Part shown: piece by piece, positions 11,483-21,093 of the stretch | Position numbering within the stretch: position 1 is the stretch's first letter | How the letters are laid out: every line of letters starts with the position of its first letter | Assembly (NCBI RefSeq): GCF_042186555.1 | Contig: NC_133329.1 | Coordinates: 185,902,206-185,966,205 of the forward strand | From: Aquarana catesbeiana | Taxonomy: Eukaryota; Chordata; Amphibia; Anura; Ranidae | Length of the DNA stretch: 64,000 bases | Direction: 5' to 3' | Position numbers and translations under genes: made by a program | Notes under the pieces: generated by a model | Database searches by the model: none | What the model saw: only the letters and a program-made list of their open reading frames with translations | Told to the model about the DNA's origin: nothing

Positions 11483-12397
11483 GATAATGCTTGTAGACTC
11501 CTCCCACAGTTTTCACACTACAGAGACAAATAATATACCGAAACGAGCGGATTGTTCCCGATTGGTGTGTTATTACTTTGTGGAATGTTTTGCCGAATGG
11601 TCCACGAAATGACGTTTTTGCGGCGAAATTGGTCCCATAGGAATGAATGGCGAAATGTTCAAAACTAGAGTGGGAAGTGACAAAAGCTGACAACCCCATG
11701 ATCAGCCAAAACATTATGACCACCCCATGATCAGCCAAAACATTATGACCGCCCCATGTAAAAAAAAAAATATTTTTGAAAAAAAAAAGTAATTTTTGAA
11801 AAAAGTAAAAAAATAATTTTTGAAAAAAAAAAAAATCATTTTTGAAAAAAAAATATATATATTTTTGAAAAAAAAAATATTTTTGAAAAAAAAAATTATT
11901 TTTGAAAAAAAAAAATATTTTTGAAAAAAAAATTACTTTTAAAAAAAAAATTATTTTTGAAAAAAAAATATATTTGAAAAAAAAAAATATTTTTGAAAAA
12001 AAAAAATTATTTTTGAAAAAAAATTACTTTAAAAAAAATAATAATTTCGAAAAAAAAATTATTTTTGAAATAAAAAAATTCATTTTTGAAAAAAAAAATT
12101 ACCTTTGAAAAAAAAAATTACTTTTGAAAAAAAAAATCATTTTTGAAGAAAAAAAAACATTTTTGATTAAAAAAAATTCATTTTTGAAAAAAAAAATTAC
12201 TTTTGAAAAAAATGTTCAGCTCTTTCAGCGAATGATGGAACTTTTTTACTACTATTTATACTTTTTAAAATATTAAGCTTTTTAACACTTTTCACAGTTA
12301 CTCAAGCCACTCCACCCCACCCAGTTACTCCGCCCACTCCAGTTGTAGAGGCAAGAACACTTTCACAATTTCCCCAGAAATTGTACCTTTTCTAGTT
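11483..12397 (+). mobile_element. Non-autonomous Helentron derivative 2, cassette absent
   Basis: 5' block, A-rich tract and 3' end as in derivative 1. The stem-loop cassette is missing: CTAGTT runs straight into ATTATTATTATAGCC at 12397. Nearly identical to 15557-16473, 4,074 bp downstream. Confidence 0.7.
11760..12211. repeat. (TTTTTGAAAAAAAA)n tract
   Basis: Same A-rich motif family as 9753-10321. Matches the tract at 15833 almost unit for unit. Confidence 0.95.
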
Positions 12398-13130
12398 ATT
12401 ATTATTATTATAGCCAAATTTACCACCCTAACTCCTCCCACAGTTTTTACACTACATAGACAAGTAATATACCAAAACGTGCGGATTGTTCCCGAATGGT
12501 GTGCTATTATTTTGTGGAACGTTTCGCTGAATGGTTCACGAAAGATCGTTGTTTTTGCGGCGAAATTGGTCCCACAGGAATGAATGGGGAAACTAGAGTG
12601 GGAGGTGACAAAAGCTGAAGAATCAGACAATGATTTCTAAACTGCCACCACTCCCTCATTTTTAAGCCCACCTACACAATTCTTATATCAAAACGTTCAG
12701 CTATCCCTGCTGCCACTAAACATGTCCATGGCTAAGCCATAGTCCTCATAGTTTTCATAATATGACCATTTGTTTGCAACTCACACCGTCCATTTACATT
12801 CGTTGAAACTACACTCTAGCCCCTTCAAATTTGAAGGGCAATTTCTAAACTGCGACCGTGCCTCCATTTTTTATATTTCAGAGACATACTATGTATCAAA
12901 ATCTAGGTCTGGGTCTTGTGATTCTCACAATATCGCTGTAGGATGTATAGTTTTTAAAATACGGCCATTTGAATTACTGCACAGTTGTTAAATCTTTCAT
13001 TATCCTGTCTATTGTGTATTGAGCAGTATTTGTGAAGCATAAACAGGGCATGAGCGTTGCTAGGAAACAGTGGTTGTAAGCACAAGATGCTGAGACACCC
13101 CAAATGCATGTGACTTCATCTGCTAGACTT
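12398..13130 (+). repeat. Type-2 unit carrying a relic of the Helentron ORF tail
   Basis: Shorter type-2 unit. The GATGGGGCAG segment is absent and the unit instead holds sequence matching the last codons of the Helentron ORF (see 12976-13080). Its closest relative is 48473-49211. Confidence 0.75.
12976..13080 (+). pseudogene. Fragment of the Helentron endonuclease C-terminus and 3' flank
   Basis: ACTGCACAGTTGTTAAAT, CATTATCCTGT, ATTGAGCAG and GCATAAACAGGGCATGAG follow the order and spacing of 27834-27950, which spans the last ORF codons, the stop and the 3' flank. A short deletion removes the stop-codon region. Too short and altered to encode anything. Confidence 0.75.
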
Positions 13131-13439
13131 GATAATGCTTGTAGACTCCTCCCACTGTTTTTACACTACAGAGACAAGTAATATACCAAAACGTGCGGAT
13201 TGTTCCCGATTAATGTGCTATTACTTTGTGGAACATTTCACCGAATGGTCCACGAAATATCGTCGTTATTGCGGCGAAATTGGTCCCTTAGGAATGAATG
13301 TCGAAATGTTCAAAACTAGAGTGGGAGGTGACAAAAGCTGACAACCCCATGATCAGCCAAAACATTATGACCCCCCCATGATCAGCCAAAACATTATGAC
13401 CACCCCATGATCAGCCAAAACATTATGACCGCCCCATGT

Positions 13440-13588
13440 AAAAAAAAAATATTTTTGAAAAAAAAAAATATTTTTGAAAAAAAAAAATTCATTTTTGAAA
13501 TAAAAATCATTAAAAAAAATCATTTAAAAAAATCATTTTTGAAAAAACAAAAAACAAAATCATTTTTGAAAAAAAAAAAAAAATTACA
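13440..13588. repeat. (TTTTTGAAAAAAA)n tract
   Basis: Short A-rich tract of the family described at 9753. Confidence 0.9.
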
Positions 13589-13590
13589 GA

Positions 13591-13940
13591 AATGTTCAAT
13601 GTCATTTAATTGGTGTGCTATTACTTTGTGGAACTTTTTTCGCCGAATGGTTCACGAAATATCGTCGTTTTTGCGGCAATATTGGTCCCATAGGAATGAA
13701 TGGCGAAATGTTCAATGTCATTTAATTGGTGTGCTATTACTTTGTGGAACATTTTTCGCCGAATGGTTCACGAAATATCGTCGTTTTTGCGGCAATATTG
13801 GTCCCATAGGAATGAATGGTGAAACGTTCAATGTCATTTAATTGGTGTGCTATTACCTTGTGGAACTTTGTGAAAAGCTGAAATATACCAGTGTGAATTC
13901 AGAATCAATGTCATTTAATTGGTATGCTATTACTTTCTGG
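13591..13940 (+). repeat. Tandem subrepeats, 116 bp
   Basis: AA(T/C)GTTCAATGTCATTTAA recurs at about 13591, 13707 and 13823. Each copy is followed by TTGGTGTGCTATTAC and the TTTCGCC-GAATGG part of the 5' block; the third is diverged. A related arrangement occurs at 47520-47750. Confidence 0.85.
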
Positions 13941-14084
13941 AACGTTTCGCCGAATGGTTCACGAAATATCGTCGTTTTTGCGACGAAATTGGTCCCATAG
14001 GAATGAATGGTGAAATGTTCAAAACTAGAGTGGGAGGTGACAAAAGCTGACAACCCCATGATCAGCCAAAACATGACTGCCCCA

Positions 14085-14268
14085 TAAAAAAAAATATTTT
14101 TGAAAAAAAAAAATCATTTTTGAAAAAAAATAATTCATTTTTGAAAAAAAAAATTCTTGTTTGAAAAAAAAAACTACATTTTTTAAAAGAAAAAATCATT
14201 TTTGAAAAAAAAAATCATTTTTGAAAAAAAAAAATCATTTTTGAAAAAAAAATTCTTTTGAAAAAAAT
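14085..14268. repeat. (TTTTTGAAAAAAA)n tract
   Basis: A-rich tract of the family described at 9753. Matches the one at 47911. Confidence 0.9.
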
Positions 14269-14460
14269 GTTCAGCTCTTTCAGCTAATGATGGGACTTCA
14301 ACTTTTTTACTACTATTTATACTTTTTAAAATATTAAGCTTTTTAACACTTTTCACAGTTACTCAAGCCACTCCATCCAGTTATTCCGCCCACTCCAGTT
14401 GTAGAGGCAAGAACACTTTTCACAATTTCCCCAGAAATTGTAGCTTTTCTAGTTCTTATT

Positions 14461-14637
14461 AAGTGTTCCTGCATAGCAAGACCACTTACTGTTATCTCAC
14501 ATATATATTATTATTCTTATTCTTATTAAGTGTTCTTGCATAGCAAGACCACTTACTGTTATCTCACATATATATTATTATTAAGTGTTCTTGCATAGCA
14601 AGACCACTTACTGTTATCTCACATATATATTATTCTT
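14461..14637 (+). repeat. Three tandem stem-loop cassettes
   Basis: Stem-loops at 14461-14487, 14528-14554 and 14583-14609, each followed by CTGTTATCTCACATATATA. Spacings are 67 and 55 bp. The first has one altered stem base (TTCCTGC). Confidence 0.9.
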
Positions 14638-15556
14638 ATTATTATAGCCAAATTTACCACCCTAACTCCTCCCACAGTTTTTACACTACATAGACAAGTA
14701 ATATACCGAAACGTGCGGATTGTTCCCGAATGGTGTGCTATTACATTGTGGAACGTTTCGCCGAATGGTTCACGAAATATCGTCGTTTTTGCGGCGAAAT
14801 TGGTCCCATAGGAATGAATGGGGAAACTAGAGTGGGAGATGACAAAAGCTGGAAAATCAGAACATGATTTCTAAACTGCCGCCACTCCCTCATTTTCAAG
14901 CCCACCTACACAAATCTTATATCAAAATGTTCAGCTATCCCTGCTGCCACTAAACATGTCCACGGCTAAGCCATAGTCCTGATAGTTTTCACAATATGAC
15001 CATTTGTTTGCAACTCACGCCGTCCATTGACATTCATTGAAACTACACTCTAGCCCCCTCCAAATTTGAAGGGCAATTTCTAAACTGCGACTGTGCCTTC
15101 ATTTTTAATATTTCAGAGACATACTATACATCAAAATCTAGGTCTGGGTCTTGTGATTCTCACAATATAAAGATCTTCGCTGTAGGATGTATAGTTTTTA
15201 AAATACGGCCATTTGTTTAGAGGTCATTTCAGGAAATTTTAGCCATTAATCAGAGTGTACTGTTAGTGTTTGTTTTGTTGCCATGGTTACCAAAGCTTCT
15301 GTTATACACAGGGGGGAAGGTGGCTGGAGCATCTCAGCTGATTACAGAGCCCGGGGGAGGGGACAGACACACCATGTACTGATTTATAATAGAGGAATAT
15401 GATGGGGCAGTTTTGATGGGGTAATTCTGATGGGGCAGTTTTGATGACGCAGTATTTGGGAAGCATAAACAGGGCATGAGCGTTGCTAGGAAACAGTGGT
15501 TGTAAACACAAGATGCTGAGACACTCCAAATGCATGTGACTTCATCTGCTAGACTT
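14638..15556 (+). repeat. Type-2 Helentron-derived unit
   Basis: Near copy of 10564-11482, offset 4,074 bp. Noncoding. Confidence 0.75.
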
Positions 15557-16473
15557 GATAATGCTTGTAGACCCCTCCCACAGTTTTCACACTACAGAGA
15601 CAAATAATATACCGAAACGAGCGGATTGTTCCCGATTGGTGTGTTATTACTTTGTGGAATGTTTTGCCGAATGGTCCACGAAATGACGTTTTTGCGGCGA
15701 AATTGGTCCCATAGGAATGAATGGCGAAATGTTCAAAACTAGAGTGGGAAGTGACAAAAGCTGACAACCCCATGATCAGCCAAAACATTATGACCACCCC
15801 ATGATCAGCCAAAACATTATGACCGCCCCATGTAAAAAAAAATATATTTTTGAAAAAAAAAAGTAATTTTTGAAAAAAGTAAAAAAATAATTTTTGAAAA
15901 AAAAAAAAATCATTTTTGAAAAAAAAATATATATATTTTTGAAAAAAAAAATATTTTTGAAAAAAAAAAAATTATTTTTGAAAAAAAAAAATATTTTTGA
16001 AAAAAAAATTACTTTTAAAAAAAAAATTATTTTTGAAAAAAAAATATATTTGAAAAAAAAAAATATTTTTGAAAAAAAAAATTATTTTTGAAAAAAAAAT
16101 TACTTTAAAAAAAATAATAATTTCGAAAAAAAATTATTTTTGAAATAAAAAAATTCATTTTTGAAAAAAAAAATTACCTTTGAAAAAAAAAATTACTTTT
16201 GAAAAAAAAAATCATTTTTGAAGAAAAAAAAATCATTTTTGATTAAAAAAAATTCATTTTTGAAAAAAAAAATTACTTTTGAAAAAAATGTTCAGCTCTT
16301 TCAGCGAATGATGGAACTTTTTTACTACTATTTATACTTTTTAAAATATTAAGCTTTTTAACACTTTTCACAGTTACTCAAGCCACTCCACCCCACCCAG
16401 TTACTCCGCCCACTCCAGTTGTAGAGGCAAGAACACTTTCACAATTTCCCCAGAAATTGTACCTTTTCTAGTT
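15557..16473 (+). mobile_element. Non-autonomous Helentron derivative 4, cassette absent
   Basis: Near copy of 11483-12397. CTAGTT joins ATTATTATT at 16473 with no stem-loop. Confidence 0.7.
15833..16289. repeat. (TTTTTGAAAAAAAA)n tract
   Basis: Counterpart of 11760-12211. Confidence 0.95.
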
Positions 16474-17398
16474 ATTATTATTATTATAGCCAAATTTACC
16501 ACCCTAACTCCTCCCACAGTTTTTACACTACATAGACAAGTAATATACCGAAACGTGCGGATTGTTCCCGAATGGTGTGCTATTATTTTGTGGAACGTTT
16601 CGCTGAATGGTTCACGAAAGATCGTTGTTTTTGCGGCGAAATTGGTCCCATAGGAATGAATGGGGAAACTAGAGTGGGAGGTGACAAAAGCTGAAGAATC
16701 AGACAATGATTTCTAAACTGCCACCACTCCCTCATTTTTAAGCCCACCTACACAATTCTTATATCAAAACGTTCAGCTATCCCTGCTGCCACTAAACATG
16801 TCCACGGCTAAGCCATAGTCCTGATAGTTTTCACAATATGACCATTTGTTTGCAACTCACGCCGTCCATTGACATTCATTGAAACTACACTCTAGCCCCC
16901 TCCAAATTTGAAGGGCAATTTCTAAACTGCGACTGTGCCTTCATTTTTAATATTTCAGAGACATACTATACATCAAAATCTAGGTCTGGGTCTTGTGATT
17001 CTCACAATATAAAGATCTTCGCTGTAGGATGTATAGTTTTTAAAATACGGCCATTTGTTTAGAGGTCATTTCAGGAAATTTTAGCCATTAATCAGAGTGT
17101 ACTGTTAGTGTTTGTTTTGTTGCCATGGTTACCAAAGCTTCTGTTATACACAGGGGGGAAGGTGGCTGGAGCATCTCAGCTGATTACAGAGCCCGGGGGA
17201 GGGGACAGACACACCATGTACTGATTTATAATAGAGGAATATGATGGGGCAGTTTTGATGGGGTAATTCTGATGGGGCAGTTTTGATGAAGCAGTATTTG
17301 GGAAGCATAAACAGGGCATGAGCGTTGCTAGGAAACAGTGGTTGTAAACACAAGATGCTGAGACACTCCAAATGCATGTGACTTCATCTGCTAGACTT
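16474..17398 (+). repeat. Type-2 Helentron-derived unit
   Basis: Same layout as 10564-11482, with an empty hAT target site near 16890. Noncoding. Confidence 0.75.
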
Positions 17399-17837
17399 GA
17401 TAATGCTTGTAGACTCCTCCCACAGTTTTCACACTACAGAGACAAATAATATACCGAAACGAGCGGATTGTTCCCGATTGGTGTGTTATTACTTTGTGGA
17501 ATATTTCGCCGAATGGTCCACGAAATATCGTAGTTTTTTGCGGCAATATTGGTCCCATAGAAATGAATTGCGAAATGTTCAATGTCATTTAATTGGTGTC
17601 CTATTACCTTGTGGAACTTTGTGAAAAGCTGAAAAATACCAGTGTGAATCCGGCCTCAATGTCATTTAATTGGTGTGCTATTACATTGTGGAACGTTTCG
17701 CCGAATGGTTCACGAAATATCGTCGTTTTTGCAGTGAAATTGGTCCCATAGGAATGAATGGTGAAATGTTCAAAACTAGAGCGGGAGGTGACAAAAGCTG
17801 ACAACCCCATGATCAGCTGAAACATTATGACCGCCCC

Positions 17838-18204
17838 ATGAAAAAAAAAATATATTTTTTTGAAAAAAATATATATATATTTTTGAAAAAAAAAAAATAT
17901 TTTTGAAAAAAAAAAAATTATTTTTGAAAAAAAAAAAAATATTTTTGAAAATAAAAATTATTTTTGAAAAAAAAAAATTATTTTTGAAAAAAAAAAATAT
18001 TTTTGAAAAAAAAATTACTTAAAAAAAAAAATAATTTCGAAAAAAAAAAATTATTTTTGAGAAAAAAAATTACTTTTAAAAAAAAATCATTTTTGAAAAA
18101 AAAATCATTTTTGAATAAAAAAAATAATTTTTGAATAAAAAAAATTCATTTTTGAAAAAAAAAAATTCATTTTTGAAAAAAAAAAAATTACTTTTGAAAA
18201 AAAT
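17838..18204. repeat. (TTTTTGAAAAAAAA)n tract
   Basis: A-rich tract of the family described at 9753. Confidence 0.95.
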
Positions 18205-18388
18205 GTTCAGCTCTTTCAGCTAATGATGGAACTTTTTTACTACTATTTATACTTTTTAAAATATTAAGCTTTTTAACACTTTTCACAGTTACTCAAGCCA
18301 CTCCACCCCACCCGGTTACTCCGCCCACTCCAGTTGTAGATTCAAGAACACTTTCACAATTTCCCCAGAAATTGTAGCTTTTCTAGTT

Positions 18389-18443
18389 AAGTGTTCTTGC
18401 ATAGCAAGACCACTTACTGTTATCTCACATATATATTATTCTT
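18389..18443 (+). other. 55-bp stem-loop cassette (present)
   Basis: Stem-loop at 18389-18415 with the standard tail. Confidence 0.75.
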
Positions 18444-19363
18444 ATTATTATAGCCAAATTTACCACCCTAACTCCTCCCACAGTTTTTACACTACATAGA
18501 CAAGTAATATACCGAAACGTGCGGATTGTTCCCGAATGGTGTGCTATTACTTTGTGGAACATTTCGCCGAATGGTTCACAAAATATCGTCATTTTTGCGG
18601 CGAAATTGGTCCCATAGGAATGAATGGGGAAACTAGAGTGGGAGATGACAAAAGCTGAAAAATCAGAACATGATTTCTAAACTGCCGCCACTCCCTCATT
18701 TTCAAGCCCACCTACACAAATCTTATATCAAAACGTTCAGCTATCCCTGCTGCCACTAAACATGTCCACGGCTAAGCCATAGTCCTGATAGTCTTCACAA
18801 TATGACCATTTGTTTGTAACTCACGCCGTCCATTGACATTCATTGAAACTACACTCTAGCCCCCTCCAAATTTGAAGGGCAATTTCTAAACTGCGACCGT
18901 GCCTTCATTTTTAATATTTCACAGACATACTATACATCAAAATCTAGGTCTGGGTCTTGTGATTCTCACAATATAAAGATCTTCGCTGTAGGATGTATAG
19001 TTTTTAAAATACGGCCATTTGTTTAGAGGTCATTTCAGGAAATTTTAGCCATTAATCAGAGTGTACTGTTAGTGTTTGTTTTGTTGCCATGGTTACCAAA
19101 GCTTCTGTTATACACAGGGGGGGAAGGTGGCTGGAGCATCTCAGCTGATTACAGAGCCCGGGGGAGGGGACAGACACACCATGTACTGATTTATAATAGA
19201 GGAATATGATGGGGCAGTTTTGATGGGGTAATTCTGATGGGGCAGTTTTGATGAAGTAGTATTTGGGAAGCATAAACAGGGCATGAGCATTGCTAGGAAA
19301 CAGTGGTAGTAAACACAAGATGCTGAGACACCCCAAATGCATGTGACTTCATCTGCTAGACTT
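18444..19363 (+). repeat. Type-2 Helentron-derived unit
   Basis: Same layout as 10564-11482. Empty hAT target site near 18855. Noncoding. Confidence 0.75.
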
Positions 19364-19629
19364 GATAATGCTTGTAGACTCCTCCCACAGTTTTTACACT
19401 ACAGAGACAAGTAATATACCGAAACGTGCGGATTGTTTCCGATTGGTGTGCTATCACTTTGTGGAACGTTTCGCCGAATGGTCCACGAAATATCGTCGTT
19501 TTTGCGGCGAAATTGGTCCCATAGGAATGAATGGCAAAATGTTCAAAAGGAAATGTTGCTAGGAAACAGTGGTTGTAAACACAAGATGCTGAGACACCCC
19601 AAATGCATGTGACTTCATCTGCTAGACTT
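19364..19629 (+). repeat. Truncated duplicate of the Helentron 5' block
   Basis: A 266-bp stretch from GATAATGCTTGTAGACTCC to GTTCAAAAGG, followed by CACAAGATGCTGAGACACC and the same boundary again. It is a tandem duplication of the 5' block directly before copy 2. Confidence 0.8.
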
Positions 19630-19909
19630 GATAATGCTTGTAGACTCCTCCCACATTTTCCACACTACAGAGACAAGTAATATACCGAAACGTGCGGATT
19701 TTTCCCGATTGGTGTGCTATTACTTTGTGGAACGTTTCGCCGAATGGTCCACGAAATATCGTCGTTTTTGCGGCAAAATTGGTCCCATAGGAATGAATGG
19801 CGAAATGTTCAAAACTAGAGTGGGAGGTGACAAAAGCTGACAACCCCATGATCAGCCAAAACATTATGACCACCCCATGATCAGCCAAAACATTATGACC
19901 GCCCCATGT

Positions 19910-20200
19910 AAAAAAAAAAAATATTTTTGAAAAAAATAAAAATTAATTTTTGAAAAAAAAAATATTTTTGAAAAAAAAATATTTTTGAAAAAAAAATATA
20001 TTTTTGAAAAAAAAATTACTTTTGAAAAAAAAAAAATTAAAAAAAAAATCATTTTTGAAAAAAACTAAATTCATTTTTGAAAAAAAAAATTTCATTTTTG
20101 AAAAAAAAAATCATTTAAAAAAATCATTTTTGAAAAAACAAAAAAACAAAATCATTTTTGAAAAAACAAAAAAACAAAATCATTTTTGAAAAAAAAAAAT
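19910..20200. repeat. (TTTTTGAAAAAAA)n tract in Helentron copy 2 leader
   Basis: A-rich tract of the family described at 9753. Its place in an autonomous copy shows that the tract belongs to the element's 5' part. Confidence 0.9.
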
Positions 20201-20900
20201 CACAAAGCTCTGAGGGGAATTATAGCTCCTCTCACACAGCTCTAAGGACAATTATAGCATTATAGCTCCTCCCACACAGCTTGGAGGGAAGTTATAGCTC
20301 CTCCAATACAGCTTTGAGGGGAATTATAGCTCCTCCCACACAGCTCAAAGGGGAATTATAGCATTATAGCTTAGCATTATAGCTCCTCCCACACAACTCT
20401 GAGGGGAATTATAGTTTCTCCCACACCGCTGTGAGGGGAATTATAGCTCCTCCTACACAGCTCTGAGGGGAATTACAGCTTAGCATTATAGCTCCTCCCA
20501 CACAGCTGAGGAGAATTAGAGCTCCTCCCACACAACTCTGAGAGGAATTATAGTTTCTTCCACACCGCTGTGAGGGGAATTATAGCTCCTTTTAAACAGC
20601 TCTGAGGGGAATTATAGCTTCTCCTACACAACTCTGAGGGGAAATATAGCTTCTCCCACACAGCTCTAAGGGGAATTATAGCTCCTCCCACACAACACTA
20701 AGGGGAATTGTATCTCCTCCCACACAGCTCTGAGGGGAATTATAGCATTATTGCTCCTCCCACACAGCTCAGAGGGGAGTTATAGCTCCTCCCACACAGC
20801 TCTGAGGCGAATTATAGCTCCTCCTCCAACACAACTCTGAGGGGAATTATAGCTCTTCGAACAAAGCTCTGAGGAGAATTATAGCTCCTTCCACAAATAT
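20201..20900 (+). repeat. 32-bp tandem repeat leader, about 20 copies
   Basis: Units resemble CTCTGAGGGGAATTATAG + CTCCTCCCACACAG, with some copies carrying an extra CATTATAG. The array ends a few bases before the ATG at 20905. It shares the CTCCTCCCACA core with the element's 5' block. Copy 3 has about two more units (770 bp against 704 bp). A promoter role is plausible but not shown by the sequence. Confidence 0.9.
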
Positions 20901-20904
20901 CATC

Positions 20905-21093
20905 ATGCCATCTAAAGGAAAGAGATCTAAAGCTGCAAAGATACGCTGGACTAAACTGGATCCGGAGCCCCACAGCAGCATAGTGGATATGGAGGTTTGT
21001 GACAGTGAATGTGCCCAGGAGGTACATAGTGAACCTGTGGTGTCATTTTCATGTTCAACTCAGTGTCAAGTTCAGAGCACAGTGACAGTGTGA
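20905..21093 (+). pseudogene. Frameshifted N-terminal piece of the Helentron copy 2 protein
   Basis: The ATG at 20905 opens MPSKGKRSKAAKIRW, a Lys/Arg-rich start that in copy 3 (50573) reads straight into the main frame. In copy 2 one A is missing at about 21073 (TTCAGAGC against TTCAAGAGC in copy 3). The frame therefore stops at 21093 and the main frame must start inside, at 21051 or later. A sequencing or assembly error is possible. Confidence 0.75.

Larger units (their letters stand above)
13131..14637 (+). mobile_element. Non-autonomous Helentron derivative 3, with internal duplications
   Basis: 5' block, short A-rich tract, three tandem 116-bp subrepeats, a second A-rich tract, then the 3' end with three stem-loop cassettes in tandem. 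Longer than its neighbours because of these duplications. Confidence 0.7.
17399..18443 (+). mobile_element. Non-autonomous Helentron derivative 5
   Basis: 5' block with a partial internal duplication (TCAATGTCATTTAATTGG near 17580 and 17657), an A-rich tract, 3' end and one stem-loop cassette. Confidence 0.7.

Noticed and set aside
11902..12108. Lys/Phe/Ile-rich small proteins in the A-rich tracts
   Set aside because: Direct consequence of TTTTTGAAAAAAA repeats; no starts or context.
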